From Strigops habroptila (taxonomy: Eukaryota; Chordata; Aves; Psittaciformes; Psittacidae): 64,000 nt of DNA. A program made the position numbers and the translations under genes. Of the stretch, positions 25,168 through 37,700 are shown piece by piece. The first letter of the stretch is position 1. Every line of letters begins with the position of its first letter. The notes beneath the pieces were generated by a model that was not told the origin of the DNA, did no database searches, and saw only the letters and a list, made by a program, of their open reading frames with translations. Location: positions 6,386,001 to 6,450,000 of the forward strand of contig NC_044278.2 in NCBI RefSeq assembly GCF_004027225.2, read 5' to 3'.

Positions 25168-25575
25168 AAAACAGAACGATGGGTGCTCAGCAGGGAACCT
25201 GTGACACTGGCAATACTGCTTGGCATATTGGCAGCAAGTCAACTTACTTCATGTATTGGAGTGGATAAGCTTTACAGTGAAGTACAGATGCATAAACATT
25301 TTGCCATCTACTGTAAAACAGTTCTAGGAGAGATTGTGAGTCACTGCACACTGGTCTGCTACCCGGAGAGAAGTGTCATGCAGAGGCAAATCGTTGTTTG
25401 GATTAGGGTGTTAATAAGGTTAGAAACAAAGAAGCGCCTCTTCAGGGCTCGGACAAAAAGAGGTAGCTGTAGGACATTCAGAATAGAATCAAACGTGCTG
25501 AAATCCAGCCATTTAATGGATGCACTTCTGAGAAGGAGACTTAAATACAGGAATAAAGAATACAGGAAGCTGTAG
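25168..25575 (+). other. Unassigned open frame without an ATG start
   Basis: The frame is open for 135 codons and ends in TAG. Its upstream part has no in-frame ATG before a stop at 25165, and the first possible start is GTG at 25183, so conventional translation is unlikely. The translated product would have a hydrophobic stretch near residues 6-20 followed by Cys residues and a strongly basic C-terminal half rich in Arg and Lys. I do not recognise a family. The short word REPV before a hydrophobic run is reminiscent of the region after the cleavage site in gammaretroviral envelope proteins, but the remainder does not follow that family. It is most likely chance, or a remnant too decayed to name. 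Confidence 0.15.
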
Positions 25576-25970
25576 GCTCATCAGGTTTAAAGGAAAGCCT
25601 CTCAGGAGAGTTCTGCTATGGTAATACATGGGCAGAAGCCTGTCACTCAGAAAGACTGTGCACTGAAGAGATTAGGTAGAGGCAAGGTCCAGCAACTGTT
25701 GTCCCATGGGAGACAGTACTACTGGATATAAAGGCACTGGCTATCTGCCAGTCAGGGAATGCTTAAAAATATTTCTGGGAATATTTTGCCAAATTGGAAA
25801 AAGAACATGCTCTATAATTTAATGTTCCTTTTGGGTTTTGATTATCACAGCCTTACAGAAATAACAAATTTTAAATGGGAGAAAAATCACTGAAACCAGC
25901 ATTTTAACTAGCCACGCCAAAACATCTAGCACCAGCAATGTGCTAAGTATCCACAGCTAACAGGGATATC

Positions 25971-26108
25971 AGGGAAGTGTTCAAGGCCAGGTTGGATGGG
26001 GCTTTGAGCAATCTGGTTTAGTGCAAGGTGTCCCTGCCCATGGCAGGGGGGTTGGAACTAGATGAGCTTTAAGGTCCCTTCCAACCATAGCCATTCTATG
26101 ATTCTATG
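25971..26108 (+). mobile_element. CR1 retroposon 3' end with intact terminal repeat
   Basis: About 138 bp matching the last part of bird CR1: GTTCAAGGCCAGGTTGGATG, CCATGGCAGGGGGGTTGGAA, GATGAGCTTTAAGGTCCC and TTCCAACC, ending in ATTCTATG twice (26093-26108). That terminal 8-bp repeat is the hallmark of CR1 3' ends and fixes the plus orientation. Confidence 0.95.
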
Positions 26109-29100
26109 AAATTCAGTCGAAACAAGCCAAAGGAACTCAAATTTACAGATACAAATGCTAGTCCCAGATTATCCTTGGATTACCTACAGACCAAAAATAA
26201 TGCAGAGACAAGATTTAAAATTCATAGAAAAGATTTTAAATAACTGAGGAAAATGTTTCTAAACAAATTAATGCTTTGTATTTCCCTTCAATACCAGAGT
26301 GGGTCACAGTTAACGATTTAAATAATTACATCATATTTTTGGTTAGGTTTTTCTTGGAAAATTGGCCAAGTTCTTCTATACTTCATCACTTTATGGTGAT
26401 GATGACCTGGAGATGCCCGTTCTATTGGAAAAATTCTACAGATGGATTGCACTTCTTATTAGGAACAGTGGATCCTTAATGGGATTTTTAGACAAGCACT
26501 GTCACTATCCAGTGATCAGCAGCTTCTTGTTTGCCTTGCAATTCTGACAGTTATCTCCAAGTCACACATTTGGCAGTTCGTAAAGTCTAGACATCCATCT
26601 ACATACACTTTAGAGAATATGAGTATCTTATTTCAGCAGCTGAAAGGAAAGTCACGTAAGGATGCATATATTACTAAGTTCTTAGGGATATATTTTACTC
26701 ACAGTGCACTGAACTCTGGGAGGTGGGTCAAAAATTATTGTAGCATACATCTTAAACTGTGCTTACACAGTGATTCTCTTTGTGCCGGAGCAGAGAATAT
26801 GGGAAAGGGTAAGAGTGCCTCTGTGGAAACAAAGTTACATAGATCTGGTGATGTACGTATTCCCTTCTTCCTTACCAAGAGTTTTGCATGTGTATTTTAG
26901 GAGGAAAGGAGATTCTTGCCTCTGCCTCTAGGCCACAGATGTCCTTGGCACTGCTCACCTCAAGTTCTAAGGTTCAAGCACATTGGTAAATTTTCTTACT
27001 AAAGTGTTTTCTGCCAGTAATTCAGCAGAGGATCATATGAGGTACAGAACAACAGTGGATCAGATCATCTAAGCTTACTGACTCAGAATTCCTGTGTTCA
27101 CTTCAAATTCTCTCTAAAAAGAAATAGATGCTGTTCTGCTTAGAACACAGCTGTATGTTTTTACAAAATCTTGCTTTGTTTTCTGTGTTTCTAATTCATT
27201 AGACCTAGTTATTTGAGGCAAGCAAATTTTAATCAACAAGAAACTCAGTTTTCATTGATACAGCAGTGAGGTATGTCATTCTGCCAGCAAAGATGAATTC
27301 ACCGAGTGTTATGGTAATTAATATGTACACTGGAAAAGGAGATTTTCCATCCACCTTTAACAAGCTATTCTTAGCACCAGAAGTATTTCCTAACCCGTGA
27401 TAGGAGGAGGAGATTTAACCTCACCCTGTCAAACTTAACAGATCAAAAGTGTTACAAGAGGGGGAATTCCAAGTGTTACAAGAGGGGGAATTCCAAGTCA
27501 TCTCAATTGGATAGCATCACATGAAATAATTATATTTGGTTACCCTTTAGAAGGGTATGTTCTTAAGGGATAACTTTTATGTACTGATCCTCCAAACATG
27601 ACTACATTCTGACTGTGCTGGTTTTGATTTTTAAATAGCTCACACAGCTATAACCTCTGCATATTAGCTCTAACTACGAATGACAATCTTGTATTTACAC
27701 ACAGAGACCATGCTCTTGGAAGACATTTTTTTTCTTATCTGGGTTTACAATGTAAGACAAAAGAAATCAAAAGCTTTGCTGAATCTTCTCTACCGTAATG
27801 GAAAGGTATCAGAGAAGATTTTATACTTTTTACTAATACAAATATACAATGCAAAGGACTTTTAAAAAAGAATTAAGAGAATAAACCTCATCAATCCTCT
27901 TTCAGATAAACATGCAACCTTGCACTCAAAGCAGTGTGTAAAATACATTAACCTGAAAGAAACAATGTACCTGATTCAAATCTATGAAAAGACTTGTTTT
28001 CATGTTCCTGGGTGTTGAATGGGTTACAAAATTAATGTAATTAACTACAGAAATACAATAGAACCCACCTCGGTTCCCCATTATTTTGTCAGTGTCAAAA
28101 GAGGTCTTGAAGTTTATGAGAAATTAGTCCCCAACATACAAATGAAATCATGTGAACAAGCAAGACAAATGCTAAAAGGCGAAATGCTAAACTTCAGTTT
28201 ATTCTGAAGTTGAAAAACTAGGGCAAGACACATGGCTAATGTTCTAAGTTCAACTTGAAAAGTATTTCTAGATTTAAGAAAAACAGTAGACTTGTCGGCT
28301 TTTTTTTTTAAATACAAATATCTATACTTCGTTCTACAGAAAGGAAATTAGAAAAACAAGAAAACAGTTATTATTCTGTTGTTGGCAGTGTTGGGTTTTT
28401 TTTACAGTTATGAGTACCCATGCTTTATTTTACAGAAAAGGCATAACTTCTTGTGCAACTCCTCACAAAAACAGGGAAATATTTTGATGACACTTGTATT
28501 GCGTATCCCAGTCTGGTCCCTTGACCAACATGCAATGAGATCACAGAGAAACCAGAAAGGCTATCTCATCCATTGGCATGGGGCTCAATTTTCTTCTGTG
28601 TAACTTTAAATTCCTTCAGGATATCAATGCGATGTGCCTTACTGTAAAAAGAAGAGGAAAAAAAGATCACATTAAATCAAAGAAGAACTGGACAAGTGAT
28701 AAGGAGAAGATAAATATGCAAGCAAATAAAGCAAGGAAAAAAACCCTAAAAAAAGAGTATTAATCTGGGAGATTACAAATTTAATAAAGGCAGAATTTAT
28801 AGAAACAGAGCTCGCATGGAAGTTCCTAAAACATGAAAGGAATTACACTGGAGAAATCAGATGAAAAGTTTTATTTCAAGCAATGTAATACAACTTGAAC
28901 ACAGAGTTCTTCAGAAGTCTTCATGTAAGTATTATTCAGAGCTGCAAGTAACCCAGCAATTTGGACATCAAGAGGAAAGATCATAGTGTTAATAACTTGT
29001 AGTAGTGCTAGAGTGGGTTCAGCCTACCAGAGCATACATTTTTGGTAAGCAGAGAGACAAGATTAAAAGCAAGTCTGCTCAGTTAAAAATACAATGAATG

Positions 29101-31049
29101 TGTGTGGTATTTTATAGTGCTAAGAAAAGGATAACAAATAAACTGTTGGTCTTGCTTTTTCCTCACTTTCAGGATGTCTAATTTATGTCCCCATTAGTCA
29201 GCCCTTTTAAATGTTAAGTATATTGGATGACTTAAGACAGATGGATATGCACTGTGAATGTCTTTTAATGGTATGATTGGGATAGCAATTTGATGGTACA
29301 GGAGGTTATGTTCTTTGGGCACTCGAGGTTTCCTGGATGACAGGAGAAGTAATCACAGTTCACAGAAATTAGATGTGTGTACAAAAAACCGACCGGCGAG
29401 GTTGTGAGTATATTTTGAAATGATTAAAGAAAAATGGAAATAGAACACAGAATTGAGAAGGGTAAGGTAAGTTTTTGTCATTATGTAAAACATATAATCC
29501 GAATACAAAGAGAATTTTGGTGGGTACTGCTAAACTATGTGCTTGTCAGTCAGACACACAAGTTATTTAAAGCAAGGGAAGCTAAAACATCCTATTTAAA
29601 ATGACATAGGTAATACCTGCCCTTAAGTTCTGCAGAGAAAGATTTTGTGTTCAGAGGATGACAGTCCTGATTTAGAGAATGACTCAGCTCCCAGGATGGA
29701 AACCTTTGTGAGTTTTTCTCGTGCATATGTTGAAAGAGATCACAACACAGGAGTTATGGATGAGACAGCTGAAGGAGTGCACAGGTCAAGAAGCATCAGA
29801 TAATTCACAAACTGTAAGAGCAATTCAGTATTTTAACCGTGTGTAGCTGAAACAGGAGGAACAGACAGAACAAATAATTCTAACAATTTGGACGGTGATC
29901 TTATGAATGAAGAAATCTCATCATTTGCATAAATTAATGCCTTAACCACAAGTGCTAAAAAAGCCAGATAATGACCAACAGCACAATGTCATTAGAGGGC
30001 TTAGTGTGGTTTGCAAGACGATGTTTTAATGGAGGTAAGACACTGAAGACTTCTGAAAGGATTCCTCCTTTGAAGTGTACTGATTTCACTACTTTCACTA
30101 TTTCACTACTACCAACCTGACTTACCAGAGAGAATGAACTGTATCACTGATAAAAAAAATGTTAACTTTATAGAAGGTTGATATTAAGGCAAAAAATATC
30201 TATCTGTAATAGTAATTTTGCCTAGAACACTGTGCTATGAGAGTTAGTGATGACACAAAGTAAATTGCAGATGGGTTCCAGAGACTCAGTATACCTTCTA
30301 GTCTATGCATTGTCGTTTATCCTACCACAATTACTTGTATTTCAGATTCTTTGAAGAAAAAGAGCTGGAGTAAAACAAGACATAAAAATATTTGTAATTT
30401 TTCACCAGGACAGAGATTTAGAAAACTGAAGTATTTCTATGGCATATTGATCTAGGAACAGCTGTTTAATGTAAGAGAGTAGTGCACAATCAGCTGATTT
30501 GCTCATGGCCCCATCAGTCATGGATATAAGGCTTTTCATAACCTGTGTCAGAATGTTATCATAAATTTGGCAAATTCTGCAAAACCAGAATAAATTGAAA
30601 GAGGTACTGGACCCAAGTTTTTTATATGCTATATTGACAAACTACTATCTTGCAGGCAGACTGTAAAATGGGCCTTTGTGCTGCAACATTATAAATGTTT
30701 GCATTGTCTTCCATTTATAGATGCTTTACTCAAGTAGCTAAATGACAAATTTGAACTTAACAATGCACCGACCTCCAGTTTTATATAGCTCTGCTGACTA
30801 TGTATGTCAGCAGAACTACTGTGAATGTGAAAAATCCACCACTGCTTTCTAACCTGTCTCCTGGATTCTCCACTAAGGAATTACGGTTTTATATTGTCGA
30901 AACTACTGATTTTAGTAGAGTTAATGTTTTTATAATAGTGGAATAAAATTGCAGAGGATGGCAGGTATCTGCTGAGAGGCCTGGAATAAAGATACTGTTT
31001 AATATTCAAACTAGCTGGGAATCAATGGCAGGGAAGGAGATGGTGTAAG
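26109..31049. other. Intergenic DNA, no gene recognised
   Basis: AT-rich sequence (often above 65% A+T by eye) with only short frames. The one distinct local structure is the perfect 24-bp duplication at 27447-27498. A small 9-10 bp stem (TCTGCTGAC/GTCAGCAGA) is present near 30792-30811. Confidence 0.5.
27447..27498. repeat. Perfect 24-bp tandem duplication
   Basis: A 24-base unit beginning AAGTGTTACAAGAGG and ending GGAATTCC occurs twice head to tail with no mismatch (27447-27470 and 27471-27494), followed by four bases of a third copy. The absence of mismatches suggests a recent replication-slippage or end-joining event. Confidence 0.9.
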
Positions 31050-32181
31050 GAAGAGGTTTAAAAATAAAACCAAACATCCCCAAGACTGAGGAATTAGAAG
31101 CCCCAACACGAACATCACTGTCCTTCTCGTGAAGACCTCAGGGGCTGATGACTTGTCATGCGCCGGGAAGAATTAAACTTGTCAACCTCAGGACCTGAAG
31201 GCACACTGGAAAGGTGACCACAACATCAGAAAGGTGAGGATTTTCTATATTAATGGGATTATTTGGACTGTTAGAATATTTACTGGACTAACAGTAAATT
31301 CTTGCCGCAATCTATATGGTCCGGTACACCAGATTCTGAGTGTAACAAAAACAAATTAGGGGACAATGTAAGCAAACCAAATCCAACCCCTTTCTAGACA
31401 TGCCCACTCTGCTCCTAGTAACATCCATCCTGCTCTTCTTTTTAGAATAAATAGCTGAGCTGAGGGAATGGCATAATCAGCAGGGACTTGGTCTTTGAGG
31501 TATAGATTCTTGCAAGTCAGTCAGTTCCAGCAGTAGCAACTGCCTACTATGAGTGGATGTGTAACACTGTATGAGCTTTAAAAGGAAGACCAGGATTTGC
31601 AAGATTATATCAACTGGATGATCGCAAGCCAAAAGCAAGCAGAGGTATACCAGACGCAGAAAAGGTTGTCAGGCCCTGGTCAAAGTTTTGTGGAAGTAGA
31701 CAAGCCTTGAATTAGGACCAGGGTGCATTTAAAGAGCTGTAGTGGATGTCTTGGACACAAAAACGCATTTAGTTTTAGGGCCTGTAGACACTGGCACAGT
31801 ATGGAAGGAATGAGCTAGCAACCCATATGAGGGAAGAAGTGATTTAGGGGACACTAAATAATAGCAAAAAGAAAAATACAGAATTCATGAGAGCGTATGA
31901 CTTGTAAAAAGTGTTATTTTCATCAGCATTTTCTCTCAAACATTCTTCTTTTATGAAAAGGGGAAAGGGAATGACAAAGTAAAAAGAAGCAGAAAAGTAG
32001 TCCATGAACTTATGCAGTGGTAGGAAATAGTGTAGTAAGGCATTAGTCAGACCTAGCACAAACACACACAGGGAGAAGACATGAGAAAGCTGGGGAAGAA
32101 AGGCAGTACCAGGACAGTATTTCCAACAAGTCCCCTACTAGATCACTAACTGAAGACTGGCATAAGGAAAAAGGCAATTGA

Positions 32182-32460
32182 CTGCTTAAGCCTCTTTACA
32201 CCAAAGCACGACCTGATCATTGGGGGTGGCCTGCTGTCCTGGTGGAACTATGGGACAAGTGGAAAATGAAGAGCCTGGATGTTGCCCGAGAAGATAATAC
32301 AAGCAGAAAGACTGAATACCTGGCACAGGCTGTCATCTGTGCAGTGCAGAAAGCTATTCTGATTAGGCTGGCAGAGGAAGAAAATGAAGCACTAACAGAC
32401 AAAGAAGCTGAATATTCAAGCAGGAGAAACCAGAACTGCTGCGAGAAGCGTGACTGCTGA
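32182..32460 (+). pseudogene. Open frame, possible remnant of a retroelement gene
   Basis: The frame opens after a stop just upstream, runs for about 92 codons to a TGA and has no ATG near its start (the first possible initiator is GTG at 32242). Its first third is rich in Trp, Pro and Leu. The middle is a mixed-charge, probably helical stretch with many Glu, Lys and Arg, and the tail has paired Cys. Downstream DNA continues with short coding-like runs in other frames, as expected of a frameshifted old copy. Its location between the two related LTR-like ends suggests a gag-like or other internal retroviral remnant, but no diagnostic motif such as a zinc knuckle is present. The gene of origin is unassigned. 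Confidence 0.25.
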
Positions 32461-33338
32461 TGCATGATGCCCTGCTGCAGGAGCTGATAGCACAAGTGGG
32501 AGAAATATCTGCACCGACTGGCTGATTAAACTAAAATCAGACTGGGCAATGATATCAACCATTTCCTGAGCAGGATTAGGTGACTGAATCCAACATCCAG
32601 GGAGAATTTTGAGAGATAAACAAAAGGCTCAAAGAGACAGCAAAACGGAAGGGTGTTTGAAACTGAGGAACACTGAAGAGTCTTCAGCCCTTAAACTATT
32701 CGAATGGAATTGGGATCACATTGACTTGGAAAACCAAATGCTACCTGTATAATACATGATTGTAATTAATATCTGAAGGTGAAAAATTATGTGTCATTGT
32801 TCAGATGGCTATTTGAATTAAAATATAAATGTTTAACTCTTTGTTACAAAGAAGAGATGAAATCAAAGCAAAACCAGATGGAGGTTTACTGAAATTATCT
32901 AATACTACAAAGTGCTCTAAGTGGTCTAAGAAGAAAAGGTGAATCAGAGGTATAAAACTATTTCCTATGGATAACAGTATTGCATACAATACAACCACAT
33001 ATGGTGATGGATTGCATACCTTTAAGTGTAGCTCTTTGGGACTGTGAAGACTGCACCTTCATTTATTGTTCTGGAGGTATTTTAAGACACATAAAAAATG
33101 GTGGAAATCAGGGTCCCTAAACTGATAGGGTACCAAAATGTTACTTATAAACCTTGCATGATTATTCAACTAGAGCTAATCAAGTACCTTTGGAGATCTA
33201 TAGCTATCACATTTGTGAGATGAGAGATGTGCATTTATGAAGATGGATTATTGAACATGATAGGTGTTCTTCATGGTCTTTTTAGGCAGATTCCAGAAAA
33301 ACAACAGCTGAAGACATATATATGTAAAGATATTATCA

Positions 33339-33632
33339 TCCTTTCAGTACTTAAAAAGGGCCTATAAGAACGATGGGGAAAGACATTTTAGCAGGGCTTG
33401 TTGTGACGGGATGAGGGGTGATGGTTTTAAACTAAAAGAAGGGAGATTCAGGCTGGTCTTGAGGAAGAAATAATTTACAATGAGGGTGGTAAAATACTGG
33501 CACAGGTTGCTCAGAGAGGTGGCAGATGCGCCATCCCTGGAAACATTCAAAGTCAGGTTAGATGTGGTTCTGAGCAACCTGATCTAGGTGAAGATATCCC
33601 TGCTCATTGCAGGACTATTCTGTAATTCTGTG
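33339..33632 (+). mobile_element. Diverged CR1 retroposon 3' end
   Basis: The order of landmarks is that of CR1 but with many substitutions: TTTCAGTACTTAAAAAGGGC, GGGATGAGGGGTGATGGTTT, a GCACAGGTTGCTCAGAGAGG-like block (33498-33520), GCCATCCCTGGAAACATTC, GAGCAACCTGATCTAGGTG, and a degraded terminal repeat TATTCTGTAATTCTGTGA. It is clearly older than the copies at 15.0 and 40.5 kb. The minus frame at 33362-33577 is a shadow. Confidence 0.9.
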
Positions 33633-34710
33633 ATTAGTTTTCAATGTTTTGGCATTTTCTTAGATCAGAATTTGAGCAAGATGTGATTCTGAAATTGCTC
33701 CAGTCATTGTGCCATTCTCTATGTAGGATTCAGTTATGTTCATATACATCCAGAAATCACTGTGGACTATCTCATAGTGTGTAACATGCCCAGTGATAAG
33801 CACATACGCAATGTAAAGATGCAAATTACACCACTGCCTTAAAGGTAAGACTATGGTCTCTGATACCTACCGAAACCTGAACTTAGCTTAACAGCCTACA
33901 GTTGTAATTTTAGTTGTTATACTAGCTTCAGTGATTGTACCACGGTTACACTTCATTATACCCTCAGACCCTTAAGTGTCACAAAAGACCACACAGGATA
34001 AAATTGTAAATTTCAAGAGCCTTCATTAAGTCCTGTTAAGAAGCCTTGAGTCACAGGAGAGTTTGTAACATCTTTGCTGGAGTTGTGTAATGATTAGCCT
34101 ATGTTTAGCAGACCACCTATCAAAACGGGGAATTTTAGCCTGGTACATGTGATTTTTTGCCACTGCCATTGTTTGCCTCGTGCCTGAATGACTGTTGCTA
34201 AACCCATCTGAGCTTGTGTCTGTGAGTGCTGCTGGGGGAAAAGATGTGACAGCTCCAAGCAGTCCCTGCGTGGCCAACAGCATCCTTAATGTCAACTGCG
34301 TCTGGGAGAGGCTGTTGTGCAGTTGTCAGACTTCAGCTGGGAACCTCAAAATTGAGGAGGGAGACACCCGCCATGAACATCAGGCTGTGTGTGGCCTCAC
34401 GAGGCCAATGCCTTGTCACAGCACGTATGACCTCGTTTGCCTAAGGAAGACTTAAACAGTCAACCTTAGGATGCAGAGGGACACTGGGAAGAGGGGAATG
34501 TTAGGAGAAATTGCATAGGTGCTAGAAAGTTTTCTGTATAACAAGTTAAACTGCACTATTAATGACAGTGGTGGGGTTTTTTTTCCCGTATGAATCAGAT
34601 AATTTGGACAATTATAGTGTTAAAACATTTACTGGACTAACCCTGGATTCTTGGTTCCGTATGTGGTGTTCTCTTCTGCCTACGCCAAGATTTTGAGTAG
34701 CACTAAGGAA

Positions 34711-37700
34711 CTTGTCCCTGTCCCATCTTTCTGTTCATTCAAAACACTACTGGTCACACCTGAGAAGCAATTCCGTCAACTGCCACTAATGACTAACATT
34801 AGAAACTAAACCACAACTAATACTGCCAAGACCTAAGACTGCAGAAAGCATTTTGGACTTCTCAAAGTTCTGCACTTCACACACAATTTGCACTGGATTC
34901 ATCTGCATTTACGGTGGTGAACTCAGTACACACTTAAATTCATGAATGCGACTGAGGTACTATTCTGCTTTTTGAAAACTGTAACAGTTCTACATATACT
35001 AATGAATTTATATTGACAGAGCTATCAGAGCATTAGCAATGGGCATCTCCTCCTTTCTTCTCATCTCACTTGACCTCCCCCAGGATTAGATGTGTTACCC
35101 TCTTGAACGAGTATCTGGCAACCTCATTTTTCCTTCTGAGCTAAAGGCCAGCTAGCCTAAATGGCCGTAGTGTTTCAGGGAGGAATGTGAGACTATGCAA
35201 CCAGCCTTCAAGAGACCTTCTAGGTAAGGTTATTTCTCCGGGATTTTAGGAAAGACGTGGCAATGAACAACATGAAAGCCAAATTGCTGCTGAAGCTGTG
35301 GTATTTCATTGTTAATCCTAAGTGTACTGGATATAAACCGTGCAATATCTGGATAGTGTTAAGAGGCTGCTTGTTTAATAGCAATATATTGTTACAGAAG
35401 ACCACTGCAATAATAGCAGGAATGTTCCTCTGGGACAACTATCCTTGAGAGCTCAAGCTACTTATTTCCTAAGTGTTAGAGATAAACATACATTGGTAAG
35501 ACAGAGGTGACAGTTACCAAGGATTGTGGGTATGGCATTGAGAGTCCCAAACATTTTATAGTCTTTCCCCAACACATAAACATATACGCAAATACAAGGA
35601 AATAGCAGTACTGGCAGTTGTAGAAAGTTGTTACCACAGGCAGTTACCACTTTTGAGAAATACATACGGAAGGCATAAATATAACAATGTTTAAAAATAC
35701 TATAAAGTTTTCCTGTATTTTGTACCTGTGAAATGTTTCATCAATTCTTACTTGAAACTAAAGACTTTCTGCTAAACTAAATCTTTTTTTTTTAGTGAGA
35801 CTCACAGTCATTTTCACAACAAATATTGCTCTAAATCTCCTGATATTTTTTAATTGGTATCAGACATTGAAGTGTCTTGATTACTGTGTAAACAATTGTG
35901 AACGATATTTACATTTTCTGATATTCTGTTATACAAAATAAGGACACCAAATCAGCATAATATTGCAATGCTGGGGAAGCAAGAAGCAGCTATTATCTAG
36001 GACTTTCAGGTTGCTGGAATGTGTTTTCATTTTGCTCTGCATGGTAAGTGCAAATGTCATTCCCATCAACCGCACTTACTGGAATTTGACAACCCTGAAA
36101 CTGGGTTTTAGTATTTCAGATTGTACATTAATTTTGATCTTTAAAGATGTGTTGTTATTTCAAGCTCCTGATACCATGACAGGGCAGAGGTAAGACCTTA
36201 AAAGACAGTCTCACCGAATACCCTATATTCCTTAAAGAAACAAACCCCAATGCCATAAATGAACCTGCCAACCCTATAAACTAATTAATGGATATACTAT
36301 CAGATTCTTGGAATGTTTGCTGCAATTTTCAAGGATATGTGCTTTGTTCTTCATATGTAATCAAACAGTTGAATCCTTGCTAGAAGTGCCGTTTTAAAAT
36401 ACAGTGACATGCTGTTGAGGTCTAGCTTTGGTGGCAGCTGTGCAACACTGACCATTTCTTTTCTCTTATGTGTCTCACTCTGGAGAATCCAAAGATAGGG
36501 GTAAAGAGTTTGTTTAATGCCCATTCCCAATGTTTGACCTGCCTGAGAAGGCTACCAAGATAAATGATTTTTTTTAAGGGGGGCATTTGTATTGGATCCG
36601 GATGACAACTGTGCCATGAATTTCTTATGGATTCCTGAACAAATAATAGCGGTGAGTGGGACCAGCCAATGTGGCAAAATAAACTAGTTTTCTTTCAGAT
36701 TTTGAGCTCTGTTTTGTGTTATGTACTGAATGTGCAGAAACCAGCCCAAAGGCGGGAAGCTGTAAAGTGTACCATAAGGTGTTCAGATGCCTGACACCTC
36801 TATAAAGGATAGAAGGAATCCCTCATGAATTCCATTCTTCTGGAATAATGAAACACGAATCTTTTTGAACAGCTGCCTCTGTCCATGGGAACACCTTTTC
36901 TTGATAGTGACCACTGTGTCATCCAGTATAGGCACAGCAGAAACACAGGCTCATGCATTCCTGTGTTTCTCAGTCCTTGGCCGTGGACTACTTCTCATCT
37001 TTGAGACATCAAAAGGTGCAATGGCAATAAAAATACAGACATCTCCTCACATGCAAGCAAGCAAACTGGGCCAACCACACCTAGATGTAAAAAGGCTTCC
37101 AGGAAAAGGAATTGTGAGGAGTTCTGCCCAGGCTGAAATGATAACAAATCTTGGATATAGCCTTTCAGTATTGAATTTAAAAACACAACGGATATGCCTT
37201 GTGACTTGTCACTTTGAGAGCTTGGTAGTTCTTACACATTTTCAACAACAGAGTTAAAAAATATCTTGCTGGTTTTAGTACCTGACATCTCAGATGGATT
37301 GAACTAGGAGTTTATAGACTGCCCCCAGCCAAAACAAAGCACAGCTGGTGGCATAGGCTAATGAGTATGTTGTGGTATTTGGGACCGCACTGTAGTGCCC
37401 AGGTATGGATGTTTGCGATGCCCGATTTCTGTCTATATTGGAATAAAAACTAGGCACACACCATTCTTGGCCATTGCCCTCTCTCTGTCCCTGCAGGCTA
37501 GGAAGTAACTCCAGCAAACGCACACCGTATTCCTGCTCTGGGCAATCTGAGAACCAGTATGGCAGGAAATACACTGCAACTCATGTATGAGTTATCTGCC
37601 TCATAGCTGTGGGATCGGGCAGTCTAGAAATCAGCAGTAGTGCATGACAGCTAATACTCCTGGAGATGACTCTGACAGGTCTGGAAGCATCTTATGGAGC

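Larger units (their letters stand above)
31050..34710 (+). mobile_element. Decayed ERV-like segment between two related LTR-like ends (tentative)
   Basis: Two stretches, about 31090-31345 and 34340-34710, are clearly related to each other in the same orientation. Both contain ATTTACTGGACTAAC followed by a TTCTTG word and then an AGATTCTGAGT/AGATTTTGAGT word, and both have a TTGTCA word upstream followed by AAACTTGTCAACC or AAACAGTCAACC. The DNA between them holds coding-like debris: a Trp-rich open frame at 32182-32460 and further short open runs near 31580-31690. This arrangement (direct related ends, coding debris inside) fits an old avian ERVL-type provirus that has lost most of its internal region. 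No intact protease, reverse transcriptase, integrase or envelope motif is visible, and neither a primer-binding site nor a target-site duplication could be fixed. A CR1 fragment (33339-33632) lies inside. The alternative is two independent fragments of one repeat family. Confidence 0.4.
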
